From the NCBI GenBank assembly GCA_902765975.1, contig CACXBO010000146.1, forward strand, positions 1-8,729: 8,729 nt of DNA, given 5' to 3'. The translations under genes were made by a program, and so were the position numbers. The notes beneath the pieces were generated by a model. The model saw only the letters and a list, made by a program, of their open reading frames with translations. It had not been told where the DNA came from and did not search any database. Shown here piece after piece: positions 1 to 6,232 of the stretch. Origin of the DNA: Oscillospiraceae bacterium. GTDB taxonomy: Bacteria; Bacillota; Clostridia; Oscillospirales; Oscillospiraceae. The stretch's first letter is position 1. Each line of letters starts with the position of its first letter.

Positions 1-1
1 A

Positions 2-436
2 AAAGGCGTCCTCGGCAAAATGGCGGTATCGCGTTTTGCGTCGTCTATGGCTATGGCTACCTCCAGCGGAATGAATATGCAGGACTCGGTTGAGCTTGCG
101 GCAAAGCTCTGCGGAGGTGCAAAGGAGATCGATTCCAAAACCGCAAAGTGCATTAAGGAGATCGAAGAGGGCGGAAGCCCTGCAGATGCTCTTGCTGCGT
201 CTGGACTGTTTTCAAGCCGCGACTGCAGGCTTTTAAAGCTTGCCGAGCGTACCGGAAACCTTCCGGATACGCTTGACGATCTTGCAAAAAGGCAGGAGGA
301 AGAGAGCCTCCGCAGCATTGATAAGCTCGTCGGCACTGTAGAGCCTGCGATTGTAGTTGTTACAAGCGCCCTTGCGGGAATAATTCTCGTAAGCGTTATG
401 CTTCCGCTTATGGGTCTTCTCCAAAGCATAGGCTGA
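2..436 (+). CDS. Type II secretion/type IV pilus inner-membrane platform protein, GspF/PilC family (5' truncated)
   Basis: This is the C-terminal part of a polytopic membrane protein that forms the platform on which GspE/PilB- and PilT-type ATPases drive pilin assembly and disassembly. The reading frame is open from base 2, so the ATG at 20 is an internal methionine. The visible 144 residues hold the second GspF repeat. It begins with the family's typical GxLGK...RFA opening followed by a stretch ending in SSGM. Next comes the highly typical RLLKLAERTGNL segment, and then the EPAIVVV...SVMLPLMGLLQSIG membrane segment that ends GspF proteins. The next gene starts 10 bases after the stop, and a PilT gene lies in the same transcription unit, which supports a pilus rather than a purely secretory role. 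The family call is firm; which pilus or secretion subtype it serves is inferred. Confidence 0.93.
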   Translation, partial: KGVLGKMAVSRFASSMAMATSSGMNMQDSVELAAKLCGGAKEIDSKTAKCIKEIEEGGSPADALAASGLFSSRDCRLLKLAERTGNLPDTLDDLAKRQEEESLRSIDKLVGTVEPAIVVVTSALAGIILVSVMLPLMGLLQSIG

Positions 437-446
437 GGGTAAGGCT

Positions 447-776
447 ATGAGAAGTAAGTACAGGAAAAAAGGAGCATGGGTTTCACTGATTCTCGGAATC
501 GCCCTGTTTGCCGCTGTTGCTGTTTGGATCGTTTCGGGCATTGGCAAGGCGTCCTCAGCCTCAGATAAGGAGGCTTTGCGTCTTGCTGAAGACGCGATCA
601 GAAAAGCCGCAGTCAGCGTTTACGCATTGGAAGGCGCATACCCTGCAACTTATGATGATCTGAAAGCTCAGAGCGGAATCGCCGTAGACGAGGAGAAGTA
701 CATAATACAATACGATATTTTTGCTTCCAACATCATGCCAGAAATAACTGTTTTGGATAGGACGGTGTTTGGATGA
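447..776 (+). CDS. Small pseudopilin-like membrane protein of the pilus operon
   Basis: A 109-residue protein with a basic N-terminus (RSKYRKK), a single hydrophobic segment at about residues 10-31, and a small soluble domain outside the membrane. The segment AVSVYALEGAYPATYDDL (about residues 54-71) resembles the part of GspG-like pseudopilins where a short helix is followed by G-x-YP and a DL turn. The tail FASNIMPEITV matches, from memory, a hypothetical protein family found beside GspF genes in Clostridia; I could not verify this by search. The basic-G-hydrophobic arrangement is prepilin-like (Gly9 then AWVSL), but the position +5 residue is Leu instead of Glu. A GAGG ribosome binding site at 435-438 lies 8 bases before the ATG. 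The stop overlaps the next start as ATGA. It is probably a minor pilin or an assembly factor; its exact role is unknown. Confidence 0.8.
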   Translation: MRSKYRKKGAWVSLILGIALFAAVAVWIVSGIGKASSASDKEALRLAEDAIRKAAVSVYALEGAYPATYDDLKAQSGIAVDEEKYIIQYDIFASNIMPEITVLDRTVFG

Positions 777-1249
777 AAAGAAATACCGGATCCGGCACTA
801 TAGCGGCGCTCATTCTGACTGTTATTTTCGGAGCGGCTCTTCTTTTGAGCATTGCCTCGGGCGCTTCGGTTTATCGCCATGTTGCCGACAGGGTGGAAAC
901 AGGCTCACGCCAGAGAGTAGGACTCAGCTATATAACTGCAAAAATCCATGGGTCTGACGAAACCGATTCTGTTCACGTTGGTAAATTCGGAAATACGGAT
1001 GCGCTGTTCATCTCTTTAGTTGAAGACGGCGACGAATATGAAAACGTTATTTACGTTTATAACGGATATCTGATGGAGCTTCTCTGTGAAGACGCAGAGG
1101 GCTTCGGTCCGGAAGACGGCGAAATAATTAACGAAGCCGTGTCTTTGAATATTGATGAGCCCGTACCCAGTCTATTGCGCTTCATTTATACCGATGAGTC
1201 AGGCACAGTTGAGGCTGCTGACGTCTATTTGAGAAGTGGTGGCAGATAA
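773..1249 (+). CDS. DUF4860-like pilus-operon protein with one membrane segment
   Basis: A 158-residue protein with a short basic N-terminus (MKRN), one membrane segment at about residues 9-30, and a soluble domain of about 120 residues. The pattern YITAKI followed by DALFISL, then YENVIYVYNGYLMELL, matches my recollection of DUF4860, a domain of unknown function in Clostridia near type II secretion/type IV pilus genes. This is recall, not a search result. The N-terminus is prepilin-like (Gly8 then TIAAL), but position +5 is Leu, not Glu, so normal prepilin processing is uncertain. The ATG sits inside ATGA, shared with the stop of the upstream gene, and the last base of its TAA is the first base of the next start. 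It is therefore translationally coupled on both sides. It is likely a minor pseudopilin of the same apparatus. Confidence 0.8.
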   Translation: MKRNTGSGTIAALILTVIFGAALLLSIASGASVYRHVADRVETGSRQRVGLSYITAKIHGSDETDSVHVGKFGNTDALFISLVEDGDEYENVIYVYNGYLMELLCEDAEGFGPEDGEIINEAVSLNIDEPVPSLLRFIYTDESGTVEAADVYLRSGGR

Positions 1250-1665
1250 TGGATAATCGCTTACGACCTACCCGTTCCGGTCTGTTCGCAATTGAATTAC
1301 TGATATCTGTGGGGATATTTATTTTCTGCGCCGCGATATGTCTCGGACTGTTTTCAAAGGCTGAATCGATCAGCTCTGAAAGCGCCGATTTAAACAGGGC
1401 AGTTAATGAGGCGCGTTCCGTTTCCGAGTGCTATAAAGCCTGCGGCGGTGATATAGACTCCGTATCTATGCTTCTGGATTCAAAAGCTGACTCAGGATGC
1501 ATAAAGCTATTTTACGACGACTTGTGGAACAGAGTATCCGAGAAAAGCATTTCCAGCTTTAATCTTATCCTGTCGCAAAAGGAAAACGGAGCAGTCGTCA
1601 CCGTCTGCAGCTCGAATAAGGAGCTTCTCTCATGGTTCGTATCTGCATTGGAGGTGGCGGGATGA
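1249..1665 (+). CDS. Prepilin-like protein with N-terminal methylation/cleavage motif
   Basis: A 138-residue type IV pilin-like protein. The N-terminus has a short basic leader ending in R-S-G11, then LFAIELLIS and a hydrophobic helix to about residue 32. This matches the prepilin peptidase site G|xxxxE, with Glu at +5 (Glu16), so cleavage after Gly11 and N-methylation are expected. It is the only one of the four small proteins here with the canonical motif. The mature part continues as a helix (AESISSESADLNRAVNEARS), as in type IV pilins. It then forms a small domain with three cysteines (positions about 57, 61 and 84) before a fourth near residue 124. The start is fixed by TAATG overlap with the upstream stop, and the stop overlaps the next ATG as ATGA. 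Whether it is a minor or major pilin cannot be told; a minor one is more likely given its place in the cluster. Confidence 0.85.
   Translation: MDNRLRPTRSGLFAIELLISVGIFIFCAAICLGLFSKAESISSESADLNRAVNEARSVSECYKACGGDIDSVSMLLDSKADSGCIKLFYDDLWNRVSEKSISSFNLILSQKENGAVVTVCSSNKELLSWFVSALEVAG
1650..1654 (+). promoter_or_regulatory. Ribosome binding site that fixes the start at 1662
   Basis: GGAGG lies 7 bases before the ATG at 1662 and inside the end of the preceding gene. It supports that ATG over the in-frame ATG at 1632, which has no comparable site and would add a glycine-rich, uncharacteristic extension in front of the basic MKRGG N-terminus. Confidence 0.75.
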
Positions 1666-2072
1666 AAAGAGGCGGATCAATTTCCGGCGCAGTCTCACTC
1701 GTTATGATATTCTGCGTTCTTTGCCTTGCTATTTTTGCTGTATTGACCTTTGCTACAGCGCAGAGAGAGCAAAAACTATCTCAGCTAAATGCTCAAAGAG
1801 CAACTGACTATTATGAAGCAGACGCAAAAGCAACCGTAATTATATCTGATTTGCTTGCAGGAAAAGAAAAAAGCATAGACTGCATAAAAGCCTCAGGTGC
1901 TGACGGCGTCAGGTATTCATTCTCTATTCCTGCAGGCGGCGAGCAGGAGCTTGCCGTTGAAGTATTGATAAGCGGCAAAAACTATAAAATACTGAAATGG
2001 AAAACCGTTTTCGTCGGTGACTGGGAGCCTGATTATTCACTCGACGTGTGGGACGGCGAGGAAATGTTCTGA
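1662..2072 (+). CDS. Pseudopilin-like single-pass membrane protein of the pilus operon
   Basis: A 136-residue protein when started at the ATG at 1662, which overlaps the previous stop as ATGA and has GGAGG 7 bases upstream. It has a basic, glycine/serine-rich start (MKRGGSISG) and a long hydrophobic segment at about residues 10-32. A polar helix follows, with AQREQKLSQLNAQRATDYYEADAKA, whose YYEADAKA part recalls similar small proteins in clostridial pilus clusters. The remainder looks like a small beta-rich domain ending in a tryptophan-containing tail (DWEPDYSLDVWDG). The residue at +5 after Gly9 is Val, so the canonical Glu is absent, as it is in GspK-type tip pseudopilins. No enzymatic motif is visible. 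The role as a minor pilin or tip component is inferred from position and topology only. Confidence 0.78.
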   Translation: MKRGGSISGAVSLVMIFCVLCLAIFAVLTFATAQREQKLSQLNAQRATDYYEADAKATVIISDLLAGKEKSIDCIKASGADGVRYSFSIPAGGEQELAVEVLISGKNYKILKWKTVFVGDWEPDYSLDVWDGEEMF

Positions 2073-2081
2073 GTTCACTTC

Positions 2082-2086
2082 GGAGG
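2082..2086 (+). promoter_or_regulatory. Strong ribosome binding site for the pilT-like gene
   Basis: GGAGG lies 7 bases before the ATG at 2094, in the 21-base gap after the previous stop. The retraction ATPase thus has its own strong translation start, unlike the overlapping small genes before it. Confidence 0.75.
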
Positions 2087-2093
2087 ATTCAAT

Positions 2094-3155
2094 ATGGACA
2101 GCTTAAGCACATACTTAAAATATGCTGTGGATAATAATGCAGCAGATCTGTTTTTTATTGCAGGCCGAGCCGTATCTGTTAAATCAGACGGCGAAATAAG
2201 ACCCATAAGCGACGATAAGCTTATGCCCGCCGATTCAGACGCTCTCGTTCGTGAGCTTTACACTTTGGCAAACCGCGAGTTCCCGGAAAAGGTCCATGCA
2301 TGGGACGACGATTTCTCACTTTCCGTTTCCGGACTTGCCCGATTCAGGGTAAACGTGTTTCAGCAACGCGGTTCTTTGGCGGCTGTCATAAGAGTCGTAA
2401 AATTTGGTATTCCGGACAGAAATGCACTCGGTATTACCGACGAAATAATGAAAATATCAAATCAGACAAGGGGAATGGTGCTTGTTACCGGACCTGCAGG
2501 CAGCGGAAAGTCAACGACTCTCGCCTGCGTTGTAGATCAGATTAACAAAACCAGAAATGCTCATATCATTACAATAGAGGATCCGATTGAGTTTATCCAC
2601 CGCAATCAGAAAAGCGTTGTAAGTCAGCGCGAGCTTAACACGGATACCGAGAGCTACGTAACTGCTCTCAGGGCGAGCCTTCGCCAGGCGCCAGACGTAA
2701 TACTGCTTGGAGAAATGCGCGATCTTGACACTATCCAGACTGCAATGACTGCCGCCGAAACCGGTCACCTTGTTATTTCAACGCTTCACACTGTCGGTGC
2801 CGTCAATACAATCGACAGGATCATAGACGTATTTCCTCCGTCTCAGCAGCAGCAGATAAGGATCCAGCTCTCACAGGTTCTGAAGACCGTAGTTTCGCAG
2901 CAGCTTCTTCCCACAACCGGAGGCGGACTTGCTCCCGCTTTCGAGATTATGCATCTTAACAATGCGATCAGAAGCATGGTGCGCGACAGCAGGATACATC
3001 AGATCGACTCCGTTATTCAAACGTCCTCCTCAGAGGGGATGGTCGGAATGGACGATTCGATATTGAAGCTTTATAAGGCCGGTATTATCACCTCTGAGAC
3101 CGCAGTTCGCGCCGCAATGAACCCGGATGTTCTCTTGAAAAAGCTCGGAAGATAA
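2094..3155 (+). CDS. pilT: Type IV pilus retraction ATPase, PilT family
   Basis: A complete 353-residue secretion ATPase of the PilT type. PilT hexamers use ATP to depolymerise pili at the cytoplasmic face of the platform protein. Key elements are in order: Walker A GPAGSGKST at 133-141, Asp box IITIEDPIEFIH at 158-169, Walker B with the PilT-typical LGEMRDLDTI at 204-213, and the His box AETGHLVISTLHT at 221-233. DRIIDVFPPSQQQQIR at 241-256 follows. The C-terminal AIRSMVRD at 291-298 corresponds to the AIRNLIRE motif known to matter for retraction in PilT. The length matches PilT (about 345-350). The protein lacks the long N-terminal domain and tetracysteine zinc site of GspE/PilB, so it is not the assembly ATPase. 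It ends in a tandem TAATAA stop and is the last gene before the terminator. Its presence argues for a retractable pilus (motility, adhesion or DNA uptake). Confidence 0.95.
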   Translation: MDSLSTYLKYAVDNNAADLFFIAGRAVSVKSDGEIRPISDDKLMPADSDALVRELYTLANREFPEKVHAWDDDFSLSVSGLARFRVNVFQQRGSLAAVIRVVKFGIPDRNALGITDEIMKISNQTRGMVLVTGPAGSGKSTTLACVVDQINKTRNAHIITIEDPIEFIHRNQKSVVSQRELNTDTESYVTALRASLRQAPDVILLGEMRDLDTIQTAMTAAETGHLVISTLHTVGAVNTIDRIIDVFPPSQQQQIRIQLSQVLKTVVSQQLLPTTGGGLAPAFEIMHLNNAIRSMVRDSRIHQIDSVIQTSSSEGMVGMDDSILKLYKAGIITSETAVRAAMNPDVLLKKLGR

Positions 3156-3174
3156 TAACCCCAAAAAAGCATAA

Positions 3175-3209
3175 TCCCTGCCGTTTATCGGCAGGGACTT
3201 TTTATATTT
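3175..3209 (+). terminator. Intrinsic terminator of the pilus operon, possibly bidirectional
   Basis: A perfect 9-bp stem (TCCCTGCCG, 3175-3183, with CGGCAGGGA, 3189-3197) with a 5-base loop TTTAT is followed by CTTTTTATATTTT. It starts 20 bases after the PilT stop. Read on the - strand it sits 17 bases beyond the pepT stop, with a run of six T's that begins only after a five-base spacer. It may therefore also end the convergent unit, less efficiently. Confidence 0.9.
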
Positions 3210-3214
3210 TGAGC

Positions 3215-4429
3215 TTATTCAGCATACAGCTTTACGATATTTACAATTATCTCGGTCGCCTTGTCCATCCTTTCGGCCGAAGCGAGCTCGGCGCAGCCGT
3301 GGAAGTTAAAGCCTCCGACTCCGAGGTTGGGGCAGGGAAGCCCCTTCCAGCTTAAAACGGCTCCGTCAGTTCCACCGCGTACGGGAAGCTCCTTCGGCTC
3401 CAAGCCCGCAAGCCTTACTGCCTTTCTGGCGGTCTCTATCAGGTGGAAATGAGGGCGTATCTTTTCTATCATATTGCGGTAGTTATCCCTCAGCTCAACT
3501 GTAACCGTTCCTTCTCCGTATTTTTCATTCAGCCGTTTTGCCGTGTGGCGCATTGTATCTTTCTTTTCTTCAAGTTTGGATAAGTCGTGATCGCGCAAAA
3601 TATAATACATTTCAAGGTTTGAAATATCGCCCTTTATTTCATCGAGGTGATAGAAGCCTTCTCTGCCTTCTGTATGTTCAGGACGCTCAAAATATGGCAG
3701 CGAATTCTGAAACTCAATTCCTACGTTTATCGCATTGACCATCTTATCCTTGGCGTCACCGGGATGAACGGAAAAGCCCTTTATTTTTATGCTCGCAGAA
3801 GCTGCATTGAAGTTTTCATATTCGATTTCGCCGGCGTCGCCTCCGTCAACAGTATACGCAAAGTCAGCGCCGAAGCCCTCGATGTTGAATTTATCTGCGC
3901 CTCGGCCTATCTCCTCGTCGGGGGTAAAGCCAATACAAAGCTTACCGTGCGGGATATTTGAGCTGATAATGATTTCGCACGCTGTCAGAATCTCCGCTAT
4001 ACCGGCCTTATCGTCAGCGCCTAATAAAGTCGTGCCGTCGGATGTAACGACAGTTTCTCCTACCATATCCTTGAGAAAAGGGAACGTAGCCGTCTTAATC
4101 ACTGTGCCTCCTCCGAGAACGATATCGTCCCCGCTGTAATTCTCATGTATAATCGGTTTGACGTTATCACCCGGCGCAGCCTCAGAGGTGTCCATGTGCG
4201 CTATAAATCCAAGTGAATTTCTGCTTTCAAGCCCCGGAGTGGCCGGGACCGTACCGTAAACGTAGCCATATTCATCAACTTTAGCGTCGATAATGCCGAT
4301 CTCTTTCATTTCCTCAGCAAGAAGGCCGGCAAGCGCAAGCTGCCTCTCCGTTGAAGGGCAGGTTTCGCTTGTGCTGTCTGAGGTAGTATATATCCTTGCG
4401 TATTTGATAAGTCTTTCGTAAGCTCTCAT
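3215..4429 (-). CDS. pepT: Peptidase T (tripeptide aminopeptidase, M20B zinc peptidase)
   Basis: A 404-residue cytoplasmic dizinc enzyme that removes the N-terminal residue from tripeptides. The expected M20 residues are present in order: His78 and Asp80 in GFIAHMDTS, Asp140 in LLGADDKAG, Glu172/Glu173 in FTPDEEIG, Asp195 in YTVDGGDAGE, and His377 in FNFHG. Spacing agrees closely with enterobacterial PepT (about 408 residues). Other PepT hallmarks are YENFNAA, HPGDAKDKMVNA and RGGTDGAVLSWKGLPCPN. I chose the ATG at 4429 because GGGAG stands 7 bases ahead of it and MRAYERLIKYARI aligns with the usual PepT start. A TTG at 4447 would add six residues and overlap the upstream stop. The gene follows the pyrophosphatase by 14 bases and is probably cotranscribed with it. 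Confidence 0.96.
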   Translation of the reverse strand: MRAYERLIKYARIYTTSDSTSETCPSTERQLALAGLLAEEMKEIGIIDAKVDEYGYVYGTVPATPGLESRNSLGFIAHMDTSEAAPGDNVKPIIHENYSGDDIVLGGGTVIKTATFPFLKDMVGETVVTSDGTTLLGADDKAGIAEILTACEIIISSNIPHGKLCIGFTPDEEIGRGADKFNIEGFGADFAYTVDGGDAGEIEYENFNAASASIKIKGFSVHPGDAKDKMVNAINVGIEFQNSLPYFERPEHTEGREGFYHLDEIKGDISNLEMYYILRDHDLSKLEEKKDTMRHTAKRLNEKYGEGTVTVELRDNYRNMIEKIRPHFHLIETARKAVRLAGLEPKELPVRGGTDGAVLSWKGLPCPNLGVGGFNFHGCAELASAERMDKATEIIVNIVKLYAE

Positions 4430-4436
4430 AACTATT

Positions 4437-4441
4437 CTCCC
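4437..4441 (-). promoter_or_regulatory. Ribosome binding site that fixes the pepT start
   Basis: On the - strand GGGAG lies 7 bases before the ATG at 4429, in the short gap after the pyrophosphatase stop. It favours this ATG over the in-frame TTG at 4447, which overlaps that stop. Confidence 0.7.
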
Positions 4442-4443
4442 TA

Positions 4444-6117
4444 TCAATCTTCTTCGCCGGACTCAAATGCTCTTATGACAGCAGGAATGAACTGCTTTTT
4501 TCTGGATACTACGCCTTCAAGCGTAACGTATCCGTCGACAGGCTCAACGCCAAACGCTCTGTGCAGCACGGATTCCGCGTCGTATCCCGCCCAGATAACG
4601 TCAGTTGAGTTTTCAAGTACGCTCGTGAGCATATAAAATACCATATCTATATGTTCTCTGCGCATAAGATCCTTAAGATAAGGCATAAGCAGCTTCTTTG
4701 CGGTTTTTCTGCCCTCGCTGCTCACGTAGCTGCCCTGACCAACGCCGAACTGAATATCATTGTGAACAAATACCTTATAATCCTGCAGGAATATCTCCTC
4801 GGCTGATTTATCTGCTATATGCTCTCCGGCCTCAAACATTTTGGCGGCCTCTTCATGCGCGTTTATACCGGCTATATTCGCAAGACTCATAGCTGCGATC
4901 TCGTCCAATCTCGTGCATGTCGGCGAACGGAAGGCGAGCGTATCGGACATTATTGCACAGCACATTATACCCGCAACGTTCGGATCAATCTCTATTCCGT
5001 TTTCATTGTACATTTGATAAATGATAGTTGACGTGCAGCCAACAGGCTGATTTCGGAAAAAAACTGGGCTTCCCGTTTCGAGAGTGCCGATCCTGTGATG
5101 ATCGATTATCTCAAGAATATCAGCGTCCTCATACCCGTCAACGCATTGAGTTTTTTCGTTATGATCGACTAATATGAGCTGCTTTCGCTTCAGATTAAGC
5201 AGGTTGCGCTTTGAAATAACTCCCCTGTATCTGTTATCCTTATCAAGAACAGGGAAGTAGTTGTATCTAACGGAGCTCATGAGCTTTTTGGCCTCTTCGA
5301 CCGTCGTGCTGAGAGAGAACGTTCGAAGATTCGACTGCATAATATGCTCGATCGGTACGCTTTGATTAATAAGATAAGATGCAGTATACGTATCGAACGG
5401 AGTCGTTATTATCGCACAGTTATTCATATTTGCAAGCTTTACGATAGTTTTTGCCACGTCAGGAGCCTCGCATATAACTATGCAAGAGGCTTCCATCTCA
5501 ATGGCGCAGAGCTGGGTATCGTATCTGTTTGCCAATAGAACGATATCACCTTTTTCCATGCTCGTTTCAAGAACGTCCGGGCTTCCCGCGCCAATGACGA
5601 CCTTTCCGCTTTTCAGACGGTAATCAGGATCGCCTGTAATAAGCTCGCCCTTCAAGGTTTCGAGAATATTTGCAAGAGAGGTGGAGGCGCTGGCAACTGT
5701 TCTTGGGTCCAGACTGTCCATATTCGCCATAGCTATGTCCTGCAAGGTTACAAGTCCTGCGAGAGTATTGTCCGGATTAGTTATAGGCAGGGAGGTAATG
5801 TCCTGATCTCTCATCGTCTCCCATGCGCGGCGCATAGTCATACTTCCGTCAACGCCCGGTATTTCACGGATATCTATATCTCTTACCTGCGCTCTGACGT
5901 CAGTACAAAGCTTTGGGACCGGCATATTGAAACGGTCGAGAACATAGCTCGTCTCCTGGTTGAGTTCTCCTGCTCTGCGAGGCTCATATCTGACCTCTGC
6001 ACGGTCGGAAAGCTTGTTTTTAAGCTCGGCATATGCAATAGCAGAGCAAATAGAGTCGGTATCGGGATTCCTGTGCCCGATGACCATTATTCTCCTACGC
6101 CTTTTTTCGATTGCCAT
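4444..6117 (-). CDS. ppaC: Manganese-dependent family II inorganic pyrophosphatase with CBS and DRTGG regulatory domains
   Basis: A 557-residue cytoplasmic enzyme that hydrolyses pyrophosphate to phosphate. The catalytic DHH domain is split by a regulatory insert. The N-terminal part has GHRNPDTDS at 14-22 (metal ligands His15, Asp19, Asp21). The insert holds CBS1 (about 78-134), a DRTGG domain (about 148-252) and CBS2 (about 256-311). The DHH domain then resumes with VDHNE (Asp318), IDHHRIG (His340) and MSDT (Asp392). The DHHA2 domain follows, with SRKKQ at 538-542 closing the active site. All ligands known from Bacillus PpaC are present. In characterised CBS-PPases the insert binds adenine nucleotides (AMP/ADP inhibit), and the DRTGG-containing Clostridium enzyme responds to diadenosine polyphosphates. 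The same is inferred here. The ATG at 6117 is chosen because AGAAAGGAG precedes it and IMVIGHRNPDTDS is the usual family start. Confidence 0.95.
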   Translation of the reverse strand: MAIEKRRRRIMVIGHRNPDTDSICSAIAYAELKNKLSDRAEVRYEPRRAGELNQETSYVLDRFNMPVPKLCTDVRAQVRDIDIREIPGVDGSMTMRRAWETMRDQDITSLPITNPDNTLAGLVTLQDIAMANMDSLDPRTVASASTSLANILETLKGELITGDPDYRLKSGKVVIGAGSPDVLETSMEKGDIVLLANRYDTQLCAIEMEASCIVICEAPDVAKTIVKLANMNNCAIITTPFDTYTASYLINQSVPIEHIMQSNLRTFSLSTTVEEAKKLMSSVRYNYFPVLDKDNRYRGVISKRNLLNLKRKQLILVDHNEKTQCVDGYEDADILEIIDHHRIGTLETGSPVFFRNQPVGCTSTIIYQMYNENGIEIDPNVAGIMCCAIMSDTLAFRSPTCTRLDEIAAMSLANIAGINAHEEAAKMFEAGEHIADKSAEEIFLQDYKVFVHNDIQFGVGQGSYVSSEGRKTAKKLLMPYLKDLMRREHIDMVFYMLTSVLENSTDVIWAGYDAESVLHRAFGVEPVDGYVTLEGVVSRKKQFIPAVIRAFESGEED

Positions 6118-6126
6118 AGAGCTGTT

Positions 6127-6135
6127 CTCCTTTCT
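6127..6135 (-). promoter_or_regulatory. Ribosome binding site that fixes the pyrophosphatase start
   Basis: AGAAAGGAG on the - strand lies 9 bases before the ATG at 6117. A longer frame could begin at a TTG at 6216, but that would start inside the terminator hairpin of the upstream unit and span the promoter, so it is rejected. Confidence 0.75.
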
Positions 6136-6151
6136 GCTGGAGCTTTTCCTT

Positions 6152-6179
6152 ATTATATCATAAGTGGCTTGCAAAACAA
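6152..6179 (-). promoter_or_regulatory. Extended -10 sigma-A promoter for the ppaC-pepT unit
   Basis: On the - strand there is a perfect TATAAT (bases 6152-6157) preceded by TGA, giving the extended -10 form TGnTATAAT. A weak -35 candidate, TTGTTT (6174-6179), lies 16 bases upstream. The site is between the upstream terminator hairpin and the ribosome binding site. It predicts a leader of about 25-30 bases and an independent ppaC-pepT transcript. Confidence 0.72.
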
Positions 6180-6189
6180 ATAACAATTC

Positions 6190-6232
6190 ACTAAATAATA
6201 TAATAAAACGGAGCAAATACGCTCCGTTTTAT
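6190..6232 (-). terminator. Intrinsic terminator of the proS-LOG unit
   Basis: A perfect 12-bp stem (6203-6214 with 6221-6232), core AACGGAGC/GCTCCGTT, with a 6-base loop, abuts the stop codon of the LOG-family gene directly. On the - strand the stem's own T's continue into ATTATATTATTT. The stop codon touching the stem is compact but not rare. Confidence 0.88.

Noticed and set aside
233..547. Open frame of 104 codons on the - strand over the platform and first small-protein genes
   Set aside because: It lies antisense to two well-supported coding regions and has no recognisable domain.
1632..1661. Earlier ATG for the last pseudopilin-like gene
   Set aside because: It lacks a ribosome binding site and would add an atypical glycine-rich extension; the ATG at 1662 has GGAGG 7 bases ahead and ATGA overlap with the previous stop.
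6118..6216. Hydrophobic N-terminal extension of the pyrophosphatase from a TTG at 6216, resembling a membrane segment
   Set aside because: This stretch holds the promoter, the ribosome binding site and part of the upstream terminator, and family members start near the GHRNPDTDS motif.
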